In this document: piece after piece, positions 31,490 to 42,913 of the stretch
Numbering within the stretch: the first letter of the stretch is position 1
Layout: the number at the start of each line of letters is the position of its first letter
DNA from: Cantharellus purpuraceus
Taxonomy: Eukaryota > Basidiomycota > Agaricomycetes > Cantharellales > Hydnaceae
Length of the DNA: 64,000 nucleotides
Assembly (NCBI GenBank): GCA_025174535.1
Contig: JALBUN010000023.1
Coordinates: 992,001 to 1,056,000 of the forward strand
Direction: 5' to 3'
Notes under the pieces: model-generated
What the model saw: only the letters and a program-made list of their open reading frames with translations
Told to the model about the DNA's origin: nothing
Database searches by the model: none
Translations under genes and position numbers: made by a program

Positions 31490-31664
31490 TGCCTTTGTAT
31501 CCAGTCCATTTGACTAGGTACTGGAGCTTGCACTTGTACTGACAATCAATCTTTGAGTCCAGGATCTCAGATATCTCATATTTGTTATCTCCTTCAATGA
31601 TGATCGGAGGAGGCGGAGGTTGGGTGTGACTGGAGATCTTGTTTGTAGTAGCAGGTTCAAGCAT
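31490..31664 (-). pseudogene. O1 chromodomain, main part
   Basis: Reads 'NKYEISEILDSKIDCQYKCK' then 'LQYLVKWTGYKGT', which joins across I1 to the part at 24813-24925. Confidence 0.8.
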
Positions 31665-31691
31665 TGATATATGGAAGACCGGGTGAACTGC

Positions 31692-32960
31692 TCAGAAGTG
31701 GTCAGGGAGGTGGAGGGTGAAGGACCTGCTGCCTGCGTGAGCAATGACCTCATAAGGACCTAAGTATTTCTCGGAGAGTTTCTTTGATGGACGGGTGGTC
31801 TGGAAGTGTTCAGCTTTGACAAATACTTTGTCTCTGAGTTGCAGGTCTGGGGCCGGAATGCAGTGTCGGTCCGCAGAGACTTGGTATTGTTTCTGGGCAT
31901 TGGAGATGGTTTCTCGGAGATGTTGGTGTAGTTGATCGAGGTCAGTTACAAATTGGCAGGCTTTGGTGGAGGTGAGTTCCTTCTTGGGGTGGACAGAGAT
32001 GTTTGGATGGTAGCCTTTATTAGCAAAGAACGGAGAGACACCAGTAGTCGCATTTGGAGCATTGTTGTAGGCAAACTCTGCGATTGGAAGTAGGTCAGCC
32101 CAGTTGTCTTGTTGATAGTTACAATAGACTTGGAGATATTGTTCCAGGGACTGATTCATTTGTTCTGTTTGTCTGTCTCCTTCAGGATGGTATCTGGAGG
32201 TGAAATGAAGCTTCATGTCGAGAGCCTTTCCTAATGTGCAGAAGAAGGAGGACACAAACTCCAAGCCCCAATTGGATGTGACATGCGATGGGACTCCATG
32301 TTTAGAGAATACATGGAGAATGAACAATTTAGCTAGTGAGGCGGAGGTGATGGTGTCATGCGTCGGAATGAATAGTGACCATTTAGTGAACCTGTTGACA
32401 ATCACAAGTATGGTGTCATATCCAAGCGATGGGGGAAGCTTCTCTATGAAATCCATGGAGATGGAGTTCCATGGTTGCTCTGGGACTGGAAGTTGCTTAA
32501 GCATTCTGTAGGGTTTGTGCCTTTGCAATTTTGAGCACATACATGTGGTACAAGAGTTACAGTAGTGTTAAATGTATTCTTGCATTTTTGGCCATACATA
32601 GTCTCGTTGGATTAACCCTTGTGTGTGATTTTGCCCAAAATGGCTGGAGATTGGGTGATCATGGTAATACTGCAAAACTTGGAGTTGGAGACCATTGGTG
32701 TCAGGGACGTATATCCCGTTGTTGTGTCAGAGGTGTCCTTTGGGGTCAAGTGACCACTTCAGATCAGAAGGGTCATCCAAGTGTTTAATTGCAACAGGAT
32801 TGGATCGGAGTGATGAGCGGATGTCAGAGCAGAGTTGGTCAATGTCCATAATGGTGATAGCTCAGAGGGTGGGAGTCATGAGGGTGGATGCTCATAGGGA
32901 TGATGCCAGCTGCTCATTAGTGAACACAGGACAAAAGTTGTGTGAGTTTACAGTGGCATA
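31692..32960 (-). pseudogene. O1 integrase
   Basis: The longest open part (32540-31692) carries 'SMDFIEKLPPS', 'TSNWGLEFVSSFF' (the second catalytic Asp is replaced: SDRG to SNWG), 'RQTEQMNQSLEQ' and the C-terminal 'DKVFVKAEHFQTTRPSKKLS'. Upstream, HHCC is recognisable at 32700-32540 but out of frame. Loss of the second catalytic Asp would inactivate the enzyme. Confidence 0.8.
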
Positions 32961-33001
32961 GTTGCTACTCCCCTCTTTAGGGTAGACATCCCAGCATCTA
33001 G

Positions 33002-33715
33002 TTAATGCATCAGGTTTTGCTCTGAGTCAACCAGGGTGGAAACGGATAACAAGATTGAACTGAGACAGGTATTTGGACCATCAGACTTGTCTCCAGGTGA
33101 GTATTCCAGGTTCTTGTGGTCCGTTATGGCATCTACCAGATCAGAGGGGCCTTCAAGGTAGTGTCTCCATATCCGGAAGGCTTCATATATGGCAAGGAGC
33201 TCTTTGTCATGGATGTCATAGTTCAGTTCAGGGGGTGTAAATGTACACAAGTGAAAAGTGATCAGATGGACTTGTCCATCATCTCTCTGGATGATGGACA
33301 GGATCACGGCAAGTGCATAGTCGGAGGCATCAGTCTCTAATATAGGGACGTCTGGAACCCAATGAGTCAGTATCAGAGTGGAAGTAAAGGCCTTCTTCAA
33401 GGTCTCAAAGCTCTGTCTACATTTGTCAGTGAAATTCCATTGGGTACCCTTCCTAGTAAGTTGGGTGAGTGGAACAGTGATATCGGAGTAGCCATAAATG
33501 AAGTGGCAGTAGAAGTTGGCGAACCCCAGGAAGGACTGTATGTCTTTGACTTTCCATGGTTCTGGCCATTCCTGTATGGCTTTGATTTTATCATCAGACA
33601 TTGTCAGTCCTGCTGGGGAGAGGATATAGCCTAGATACTCAACTGAGTCGGAGTGGAATTTGCATTTGTCAGCACAGGCAAAGAGGCCATGTTTTCAGAG
33701 ACATCAGAGTACTTC
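33002..33715 (-). pseudogene. O1 RNase H and RT thumb
   Basis: 33601-33002 reads 'IQSFLGFANFYCHFIYGYSD', 'ETDASDYALAVILSI' (RNase H first Asp), and 'DKELLAIYEAFRIWRHYLEG', then a frame break near 33090. The RT part continues at 35106 beyond the E-like insertion. Confidence 0.8.
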
Positions 33716-35105
33716 TGTTTTGGAACCGTAAACTTCAACCTAAACTGTGGTGTTAATCACAATCTAAGTTTAGCCTGAGGATGTATGACCTTTCAAGGCT
33801 AGCAATAAGCTTGAAACTCTTTTAACAGAGAACCCAATTAAGAAATTATACTCCAGTGAACAAACACAATCAATGTTGCCACAGGAAGTGAAGCAATAGA
33901 GATTTTTATGCTTGTCACATGTAGTTCACGCTTTACTGCTGATGCAATGTAAAGTCAAGATTGACAGGGATTCAAGGGTTCAGATACTTCAAAGGGGGAA
34001 GTAACCTAGTGCCTTAGGGCCATGGGTTGAGTGGATTAAAACCAACAATAATCCCTTCAACGTAAAAAGATAGATACACACTTGAACACTTCCTTCTGAA
34101 CAAGCGTATTCACTGTACGTGTCTTATCCATGATAGAATCAACAGTCAAGGGATATTAATCTCATCTCAAAGAGGTGAGTTAATAGACTGTGGTGTTGAT
34201 TTATTGAAATGCCCGCAATTGAACCAACCAATCAATAGCAAAGTACATATTAACCTGACTAACCTCAGAGTCTCAATTAAACATGCAGTATTCTTGACCA
34301 ACCAATAGGCTAGTACATATTAACCTGACTAACCTCAGAGTCTCAATTAAATGTGCAAGGTTCTTGATTATAACCAATAACCCGATACATGATAATTTGA
34401 CTAACCTCAGAGTCTCAATTACATGTGTAAGGTTCTTGATCAATGAATAACAATTAATACACTTCAAGTTACTGCTCCAAGTGGGCTTGTAGTGTGTTAA
34501 TTACTAATCAGTTACTCTGTATTAACCTCTTCTCCAAGTTTGATTAATATTAGAGCCTGCTGTGCTTGTAATAGAATAGCTTCTGGCTTCTCCAAGAGTC
34601 AATCAAAGCTAATATACCTTAAGAGTAGCTGATATAAGTGTGTTGTTTATGTGATGATTATTTAATGCTTGAGTAGACACTGCTGTGTGTGTGTGGTAAA
34701 AAGATATTCTTATTGCACTGCTGTTGCAGCCCTTTTTATATACATGGGCTATCTAGCTTATGTAACTAATTAGAGAATATTCCTGATGCTTAGGGAAGCC
34801 CCTAGAAGAAGGCTGGAGAACCTTGTGGAAGGTCCAGGAAGGTGTCAGAAGCTTCTGTGGCTGCTTTTGGCTGAAGTGCATGAACTCTGCTGCTTATGTA
34901 ATATGCACATCGTTCACTCACATGCAAGTGCTTTTCAAGGGCACATGACATATTATATCAGCAACCGACCCATTGTGTATACTTGTGGGCTCAAATACAC
35001 AAAAATGCGAAATATAAGTACATTCATTAGAACATTTGAAATACCTTTGAACTACTAAATAATAGTCCTTATTTGAAGTAGTTTAGAACTTCATATACCC
35101 CAACA
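33716..35105 (+). mobile_element. E-like insertion (long solo LTR or non-autonomous element), TSD ACTTC
   Basis: 1390 bp, starts TGTTTTGGAACC and ends CCCCAACA, flanked by ACTTC (33711-33715 and 35106-35110) within O1 RT. No coding region. At about 34240-34445 it holds three imperfect tandem units of about 60-65 bp built on 'cctcagagtctcaatta'. Order of short motifs resembles family E (52132-53561), but the sequence is divergent. Confidence 0.8.
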
Positions 35106-35740
35106 ACTTCTCGGATGTGTGTCCAATGTTCTTCTTTGTTATCTGAATATACCAAAATGTCATCTAAGGAAACAAGGACAGTAACATCGAGGAGGTCAGT
35201 GAAGGTATCGTTCATGAACTGCTGGAAGGTGGCCAGAGCATTGGTCAGTCCAAAAGGCATGATGCACCATTCGAAAGATCCATATCGAGTGTGGAAAGTT
35301 GTTTTCCACTCATTGCCTTCTTGGATGCGGACTAGATGGTAGGCATGTTGGAGGTCTATTTTGGAATAGATCTTAGCCTTTTGTGGGCTCTTGAGTAGGT
35401 CCACGGTGCAGGGTGTTGGGTATCGGTCTTTCTTGGTGATCTTGTTAAGTCCACAGAAGTCAATGCATAGATGGAGTGATCTGTCCTTTTTGCAGACAAA
35501 CAGGACTGGAGCTCCATGGGGGGATAGGGATGGGCAGATGAAGCCCATGGCCAAGTTCTCATCTATGAATGTTTGGAGAGCCAGTAGCTCTTTTTGGGAT
35601 AGTGAGTAGATAGGGCCAAGCAGAGGGGTGGAGTTGTCATTCAACTCAATCTTGAGATCATATGGTCGGTGTTCTGCTAGGGAGTTGGCTTTAGACTTGC
35701 TGAACACATAGGCGAACTCATGATACTCCTTAGGAACCAT
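35106..35740 (-). pseudogene. O1 reverse transcriptase fingers and palm
   Basis: 'MVPKEYHEFAYVFSKSKANS', '[20 protein letters not shown]', '[15 protein letters not shown]' and '[15 protein letters not shown]'. The catalytic YLDD has become SLDD. Open over its length until the E-like insertion. Confidence 0.85.
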
Positions 35741-35761
35741 AGATAGGTCCGGTGGAGTTGA

Positions 35762-36440
35762 TCAGGTGGAACAGGCAGTGAGGAACATTGGATCAGAGAG
35801 GTGAACCTGGAACATGTGAGAGCCATCCAGTTTGCTTAGTCTGGCGAAGATCATAGTGTCCATCATTGATATAGATGGAGGGGTAGATGGAGTATCTATT
35901 GGAGCGGAGTTAGTGGAGGTGGAAGATAATTTCACACCTAGAGTTGCTGGTGATGTTGGGAATGACACAGCCTGCACTGGAGAATGGAATGTGATATGGC
36001 CCAATGCCCAGTCAATCAATGGATTGTAGCGGGTGAGCCAATTATACCTGAGAACCACAGAACAGCTGGAGTCAAGCGGAGTAACATAGAATGTAAGGTT
36101 CTGGATTTCTCTGACAGAAAAACAGATACACAGATCTATAGCTTGTGAAATAATAGCATTAGTAGTGCCATCAAATAATTGGAGCAATATCGGAGTTATG
36201 GTGTATGTATGGAGTTTATGTAAATTGGAAAAAGAGGAATCAAGGAAACAGTGAGTAGAACCAGAGTCAATTAATGCTTGGATAGTGGTATTGGGAATGG
36301 AGTCAGAGTAGATGAGGAGGGTAAGGGAGTCAGAGTGGGAAAGAGTGGATGTGTTCAGGCGGACCTCATTTGTCATATGGGGAGTACCAACGCAGCCCTC
36401 AGCCCATATGGAGGCTAGAGGACTGCTTACTATTTTTTTG
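35762..36440 (-). pseudogene. O1 protease and linker
   Basis: '[20 protein letters not shown]' (intact DSG) and '[20 protein letters not shown]' lie in one frame, followed by the linker to RT ('[18 protein letters not shown]'). Continuous with the Gag C-terminus in the 36856-35762 frame. Confidence 0.8.
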
Positions 36441-37001
36441 GGTCCATCATGGCATTGGTGGCATGGCCCTTGCCTTTGCTGCTGATGAGGTTGCCTTGTT
36501 GCAATCCTTGGCTTGGTGGCCAGGTTTTCTGCAGAACAGGCAGAGGTTGTTGTCCATGCGGTGCTGGCATTCCTGCTGGGTAAGTTTTCCATCCTTCCCC
36601 AGCTTGGTGGAGAGGTCCAGAGTGCTCTTGTGAGCTCCAGAGTTATTGCCAGTTCCAGAGTTGTTCTGACTGGAACTGGAAGCAGCAGTGTTACCAGTGT
36701 TTGACTTTTGGCCTGAGTTGGTGGTGGTCTTCTTATTGGACCTCTTGTTGGACTTTGGGGTCTTGTCCGATGATTTGTCTGATTTGTTCTTAGCCAAATT
36801 TTCATGGGAGACCTTGGATTGATGTTCCCAATAACAGGTGTCGATGGATTGGGCAAGCTTGCAAAGGTTTACCAAAGTATCTGGCTTACCAATGTGTGAT
36901 ATCTTGTCCTTGATGCGGGATGGGAGACCAACATAAAATTGGTGTTGGAGTGCGGCATCACCCCATTGGACTTTCAGGGCTAGCTGCTGGAAACTTTTGT
37001 G
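36441..37001 (-). pseudogene. O1 Gag C-terminal part
   Basis: 'FQQLALKVQWGDAALQHQFY', the Ser/Asn linker and 'CLFCRKPGHQAKDC' (knuckle) at about 36545-36500. The frame enters repeat D at about 37002, with a small deletion at the join. The Gag N-terminus reappears only as an 85-bp scrap at 49144-49228. Confidence 0.75.
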
Positions 37002-38135
37002 ATGTTGTTCAGCATGCCAAAGAACAATCAGGTCGAGGGGTAGGGGTAGCACTGAGTAACAGGAAAGTGTAATAGTGCTCTGTGGTTGGAGGAGGATGGG
37101 GAGCAAAAAGGATGGTCCAGATGGTTGATCGTGCTCTGTGACTGGATGACAATGGGGAGCCCGGTTGGGAGGTACACAAAAGCTGGTTTCAGGAGATGCA
37201 ACCTCTTGGTGGTGGAGGGAAATCTGATTGTTGAACCAAGGTGCTTTACCTCAGTGTAGAGCTGATGGATTGTGATATAGGGCATAGAGCATAGACTTGG
37301 AGCATGGACTTTGACTTTAGAGTGTTGGCTGAAAACTTGTTGATTGATCCCAAAGGTGAAAACTAGTGCCCTTTTATATACAAATCCCCAGGGCACAATG
37401 ACACAATATGAGGAGCAAATGATGCAATATGATGCAAGAAATGCTGATCAAGCCAGCTGATGAAGCATGTGAAGTTGAACTACTAATGGGGAAATCATGG
37501 AGAAATGAAGCGACAGATAGGGGTAATCTTTGTAAGAATAGGAGGTGATGAGTAATAAAAGAACCAAAAATAGAACAAGGATGAGTAAGTTGTGTATGAG
37601 TGAATTAAAAGATGAAACAGGGGTGAGTCATATAAAAAGAACAATATCCAGCAATACCATCTTCCCTATGGCTCTGAAGGTAAATTGACCCTGAGTCACA
37701 TGAGGACTTCAGTCAGCATCCACAACAAATACTCCTTATTGTCTTAGTGATACATCTCCATATGGTATCCTGTTCCAAGGGTATTTGGTCCCTTTGCCTG
37801 ACACAATGTAACCTGAGTTGGATTGAAGTGGGAGGATAGGTCGGCGATGGTGACTGAAATTCTACCTTACATTTGACTCTTCTATCCATGTTACAATATA
37901 GAGGTGAAATGCCAAGGAATGTAGATGGTTCAACAGAATTGTGAAAGAATATAGGATTGCCAATGGCATAAGAGAGACATGGTGGGGATCTTGGACATTG
38001 AAAGAGTTTTGGAAGTATTTTGACATGTGGAGGTGGCTTAACATGCCCATGGAGCTTGGTGTATTTTTGATAGTCCTCTGTGTCCAGAGACTAGTGTGAC
38101 ATATTATTAGAAGAGGTGTTGGAGAGGGGAATAGA
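37002..38135 (-). repeat. repeat D, copy De, left part (split by I2)
   Basis: Minus-strand D lacking its extreme 3' end. The right part is at 48920-49143; I2 sits between them with TSD ATAGA. Its ORF region (about 37700-38135) is frame-disrupted compared with the other copies. Confidence 0.8.
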
Positions 38136-38660
38136 TGTTATGACTATATTCATTAACGTCCAGATCCCTGTCCGATCCCCTCAGATCCCCGCGCATATGA
38201 AATCTATACTCCATTTGGAAACCGCTACGTCTCCATTTTCCTGTCCGATTGTCACCGCCAATTCCACTCATCCATCTCCAGTTCCGATTGATGCATCAGC
38301 ATCACCATAGGAACCCGGACATCCATCCCCATCGGACTCGGACATACTCATGTAAGGCCATCAGCCTCGGAGACTCATCACCAGAGTAATTATTATTAGA
38401 TTTCGAATATGTATTTAAGTTGCCAACTGGGGACTTCATTCCCCAGTTCAAATATCAATTCACGCCTAGCTCCTAAGTCCGATCCTAACTCTGTAAGTCG
38501 TACTCCGTCTCCAAAATCTCGGACACCGGTATTAGTGAGGGTGCAGCACATAAGCTGAAGCCAAGTCCGTTCCGACCCCACAACGTGCTCTGACTCCGAC
38601 CCAATCTCCAACCCAACCTCCGACCCAATCTCTGACCCCAATCAGACCTAGTGTGCAACA
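38136..38660 (+). repeat. I2 5' LTR (525 bp)
   Basis: Starts TGTTATGACTATATTC and ends GTGTGCAACA. Followed by GTATATATTTGAACTGCC. Confidence 0.9.
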
Positions 38661-38697
38661 GTATATATTTGAACTGCCATACTCACTCCTACCAATG

Positions 38698-39400
38698 CCA
38701 CGATCCACCGCCAATTCTGAACACGCACGAATCGTCGAGGGACCCACCCCCAGCATCGACACCATCCCCGAGGTCGTCGAAGAACCGACGGACCACATAG
38801 AGGCCATCAATGACGAAGATGACACCCCGCCCTCCCCAAACCTGGCACAAGCCATCTCCCTGCTCGCTAGCAGCATCCGTAACCCACAAGCCCCTAAGTC
38901 CCGGACCAAGGTCCGAGAACCCGACCCATTTGATGGCTCCGATCCACGCAAACTCCAGCTGTTCTTGGTGCAATGCCGGTTGAATTTCTGCGATCGCCCC
39001 GACGCATTCACATCCGATCGGGCAAAGGTGACCTTCGCCATGTCCTATCTCAAGGGCACCGCACTGGACTACTTCGAGCCAGCACTCATGGACGACTCCA
39101 ATGACCCGATATGGTCAGAGGACTACTCCGACTTCATCTCCAAACTTCGGACCAATTTCGGTCCGTACAACCCTGAGGCCGATGCTGAGAATGAACTTGA
39201 TTGACTTTGGATGAAGGAAAATCACAAAATTGCAAAATACATTGTGAGTTTCCAGCAGCTAGCTCCAAAAGTCCAATGGGGCGACGCCGCACTCCGATGC
39301 CAATTTTACGACTCCCATCCCATATCAAGGACAAGATATCACGCGTCGGTAAGCCGGATACTTTGGCTACCCTCCGCAAGCTCGCCCAATCCATCGACGC
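38698..39400 (+). pseudogene. I2 Gag, N-terminal part
   Basis: Starts 'MPRSTANSEHARIVEGPTPS' and contains the gag domain ('AKVTFAMSYLKGTALDYFEP'). Stops at TGA 39202-39204, where the family has Arg. Then 'MKENHKIAKYIVSFQQLAPK' is readable until a 5-nt loss near 39310 and repeat D at 39401. Gag forms the virus-like particle. Confidence 0.8.
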
Positions 39401-40808
39401 TGACGAGCCAGGACGCATCGAGGACGCATATCGAACCACTCTGACAGTCCAACTCCGCCAGCGTCTTTTCGTATCAACTTTTAAATAGCGCCGCAACTCC
39501 CTATCCACCTCAGTCTCTAATTTGAGCCATTGATCGTCACTCGTGTTTCATCGCCATCGATTATTATCAGCCTTCTATTCACACCGATCCTTTCATCATC
39601 ATTCACATGGCTTCCCATTCTATTCCCCTCTCCAACATCACTTCTAATAATACGTCACACTGGTCTCTGGACACAGAGGACTATCAAAAATACGCCGAGC
39701 TCCACGGGCATGTTAAGCCACCTCCATGTGTCAAAATACTTCCAAAACTCTTTCAACGTCCAAGATCCCCACCATGTCTCTCTTATGCCATTGGCGATCC
39801 CATATTCTTTCACAATTCCATTGAACCATATACATTCCTCGACATTTCACCTCTATATTGTAACACGGATAGAAGAGTTGAACGTGAGGTAGAATTTCAG
39901 TCACCATCGCCAACCTATCCTCCCACTTCAATCCGACTCAGGTTACATCGTATCAGGCAAAGGGACCGAATACTCTTGGAACGGGATACCATATGGAGAC
40001 GGATCACTAAGACAATAAGGAGTATTTGTTGTGGATGCTGACTGAAGTCCTCATGTGACTCAGGGTCAATTAACCTTCAGAGCCATAGGGAAGATGGTAT
40101 TGGTGGATGTTTCTATTGTTCTTTTATATGACTCACCCCTGTTTCATCTTTTAATTCATTCATACATGACTTACTCATCCTTGTTCTATTTTTGGTTCTT
40201 TTATTACTCATCACCCCCTATTCTTACAAAGATTACCCCTATCTGTCGTTTCATTTCTCCATGATTACCCCCTTTAGTAGTTCAACTTCACACGCTTCGC
40301 TTGATCAGCATTTCTTGCATCATATTGCATCATTTGCTCCTCATATTGTGTCGTTGTGCCCTGGGGATTTGTATATAAAAGGGTGCTAGTTTTCACCTTT
40401 GGAATCAATCAACAAGTTTTCAGCCAATGCACTAAAGTCAAAGTCCACACTCTAAGTCTACGCTCTACGCTCTACATCACAATCCATCATCTCTACACTG
40501 AGGTAAAACACCTTGGTTCAACGATCAGATTTCCCTCCGCCACCGAGAGGTTGCTTCTCCTGAAACCAGCTTTCACGTACCTCCCAACCGGGCTCCGCAT
40601 TGTCATCCAGTCACAGAGCACGATCAGCCATTGGGACCGACCTTTAGCTCCCATTCCCATCCAACCACAGAGCACTATCCCACTTCCCTGTTACTTACCC
40701 CTCGCCCTGATTGATCTTTGGAGTGCTGAACAACTGCGTTACACACCGTCTGCTTGCTAGGACCGTTGCGCGCAGGCTTATAGGATCTATTCCTTAAGCG
40801 AACCGACA
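39401..40808 (+). mobile_element. repeat D, copy Da (1408 bp, TSD ACGC)
   Basis: Starts TGACGAGCCAGG and ends GAACCGACA, flanked by ACGC at 39397-39400 and 40809-40812, inside I2 gag. Carries the conserved D ORF at 39607 and TATATAAAAGG near 40375. Confidence 0.85.
39607..40041 (+). CDS. repeat D ORF (copy Da), unknown protein
   Basis: An unspliced frame of 144 aa begins 'MASHSIPLSNITSNNTSHWS'. An alternative with a 58-nt intron (GTGAGG..CTCAG, as detailed for the Db copy) gives about 117 aa ending '..WNGIPYGDGSLRQ'. No recognised domain. Conserved in all complete D copies in the window. TTTTAAATAG about 130 bp upstream could be its TATA box. Confidence 0.5.
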   Translation: MASHSIPLSNITSNNTSHWSLDTEDYQKYAELHGHVKPPPCVKILPKLFQRPRSPPCLSYAIGDPIFFHNSIEPYTFLDISPLYCNTDRRVEREVEFQSPSPTYPPTSIRLRLHRIRQRDRILLERDTIWRRITKTIRSICCGC

Positions 40809-40812
40809 ACGC

Positions 40813-41240
40813 CCGTTATTGGGAACGTCAATCCGAGGTCTCCCGCGAAAATTCAGCCAACAACAAATTGGACAAATCATTGGACAAGACCCCAAAGTCC
40901 AACAAAGGGTCCGATAAGTGGGCTACCGCCAATTCGGGCCAGAAATCAAACACTGGTAACGCTGCCGCTTCCGGTTCCGGTCACACCCCGGCACCAGCAA
41001 TAACTCTGGAGCTCGCAAGAGTACTCCGGACCTCTCCACCAAGCTGGGAAAAGATGGAAAACTTACCCAGCAAGAACGCCAGCACTGCATGGACAACAAC
41101 CTCTGTCTGTTCTGTGGAAAGCCTGGCCACCAAGCCAAGGATTGCAACAAGGCAACCTCATCAGCAGCAAAGGCAAAGGGCCACGCCGCCAACACCATGA
41201 CGGACAAGTCTGACGCTAAAGCAACGGACCAAAAAAAAAT
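40813..41240 (+). pseudogene. I2 Gag, C-terminal part
   Basis: After repeat D the frame resumes 'RYWERQSEVSRENSANN', a Ser/Asn/Gly linker, then 'CLFCGKPGHQAKDC' at 41102-41145. A frame change lies in the linker near 40980. Confidence 0.8.
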
Positions 41241-41860
41241 AGTAAGCAGTCCTATAGCCTCCGTACAGGCTGAGGGCTGCATTGGTACTCCCCGTACAGC
41301 AAACAAGGTCCGCCTGAATGCATCCGCTCTTTCCCACTCCAACTCCCTTACCCTCCTCGTCCACTCCGACTCCATTCCCGATACTGCTATTCAAGCATTA
41401 ATTGACTCTGGTTCTACTCATTGTTTCCTCGATTCCTCTTTTTCCAATTTACATAAACTCCATACATACACCATAACTCCGATACCACTCCAATTATTTG
41501 ATGGCACTACTAATGCTGTTATTTCACGAGCTATAGATTTGTCTATCGTTTTTCTGTCAGAGAAATCCAGAACCTTACATTCTATGTTACTCCGCTTGAC
41601 TCCAGCTGTTCTGTGGTTCTTGGACATAACTGGCTCACCTGCTACAATCCATTGATTGACTGGGCATTGGGCCATATCACATTCTGTTCTCCAGTACAGG
41701 CTGTGTCATCCCCGATGTCACCAGCAACTTTAGGTGTGAAATTATCTTCCGCCTCCGCTGACTCCGCTCTGATAGATACTCCATCTACCCCTCCGTTCAT
41801 ATCAATGGTGGACGCTATGGTCTTCGCCAGACTAAGCAAACTGGACGGTGCTCACACATT
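41241..41860 (+). pseudogene. I2 protease and linker
   Basis: '[20 protein letters not shown]' (DSG) near 41400. A frameshift near 41548 ('SIVFLSEKSRTLH' instead of 'SIxFSVREIQNLT') separates it from '[14 protein letters not shown]' at 41613, which is in frame with RT. Confidence 0.8.
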
Positions 41861-42900
41861 CCAGGTTCACCTCTCCGATCCGATATTCCTTGCTGCTCGT
41901 TCCGCCCGATCCACTCCACCAGACCTCTCTATGGTTCCCAAGGAGTATCATGAGTTCGCCGACGTATTCAGCAAGTCTAAAGCCAACTCCCTAGCAGAAC
42001 ACCGACCATACGATCTCAAGATTGAACTGGATGACAACTCCACCCCTCTGCTTGGCCCTATCTACTCACTATCACAAAAAGAGCTATTGGCCCTCCAAAC
42101 ATTCATAGACGAGAACTTGGCCATGGGCTTCATCCGCCCATCCCTATCTCCTCATGGAGCTCCGGTCCTATTTGTCTGCAAAAAGGACGGATCACTCCGT
42201 CTATGTGTCGACTTCTGTGGACTCAACAAAATCACCAAGAAAGACCAATACCCAATACCCCGCACCGTGGACCTACTCGAGAGTCCTCGAAAGGCTAAGA
42301 TCTATTCCAAAATAGATCTCCGACATGCCTACCATCTAGTCCGTATCCGAGAAGGCGACGAATGGAAAACGACCTTCCGCACACGATATGGATCTTTCAA
42401 GTGGTGCGTCATGCCCTTCGGTCTAATGGATGCTCCAGCCGCTTTCCAGAGGTTCATGAATGATACCTTCGCCGACCTTCTCGATGTGACTGTCCTAGTT
42501 TACTTAGATGACATTCTGGTATATTCGGACAATGAAGAAGAACATTGGACACATGTCTGAGAGGTACTCCTACATCTCTGAAAGCATGGCCTCTTCGCCC
42601 ATGCTGACAAATGCGAATTTCACTCCAACTTGGTCAAATACCTAGGCTATATCCTCTCCCCGGCAGGGTTAACAATGTCCAATGACAAAATCAGAGCCAT
42701 ACAGGAATGGCCAGAACCTCGGAAAGTCAAGGACGTACAGTCCTTCCTTGGGTTCGCCAACTTCTACCGCCGCTTTATTCATGGCTACTCCGATATCACT
42801 GATCCACTCACCTGACTCACTAGGAAGGGTATCCAATGGAATTTCACTGACGAATGTAGACAGAGTTTTGAGACATTGAAAAAGGCCTTTACTTCCGCTC
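41861..42900 (+). pseudogene. I2 reverse transcriptase
   Basis: Open from 41613 to 42560: 'MVPKEYHEFADVFSKSKANS', '[20 protein letters not shown]', '[20 protein letters not shown]', '[16 protein letters not shown]'. TGA at 42558-42560 and 42813-42815 stand for Arg. 'MPFGLMDAPAAF' replaces the common 'LTNAPAAF'. The thumb 'FLGFANFYRRFIHGYSD' follows near 42750. Confidence 0.85.
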
Positions 42901-42913
42901 CGATACTGACTCA

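Noticed and set aside
32215..32511. 98-aa ORF opposite integrase, found again at 27797, 43783 and 58884
   Set aside because: It lies exactly antisense to the conserved integrase core in each copy, so its recurrence is explained by integrase conservation.
34240..34445. tRNA or structured RNA in the tandem units of the E-like repeat
   Set aside because: No cloverleaf or A/B-box pattern; it is an imperfect direct repeat.
39134..39508. Minus-strand ORF 'MDRELRRYLKVDTKRRW' at the left end of repeat D (also 45731-46189, 54269-54463)
   Set aside because: Runs across the D insertion junction and changes composition with each target; it is not conserved apart from the part inside D.
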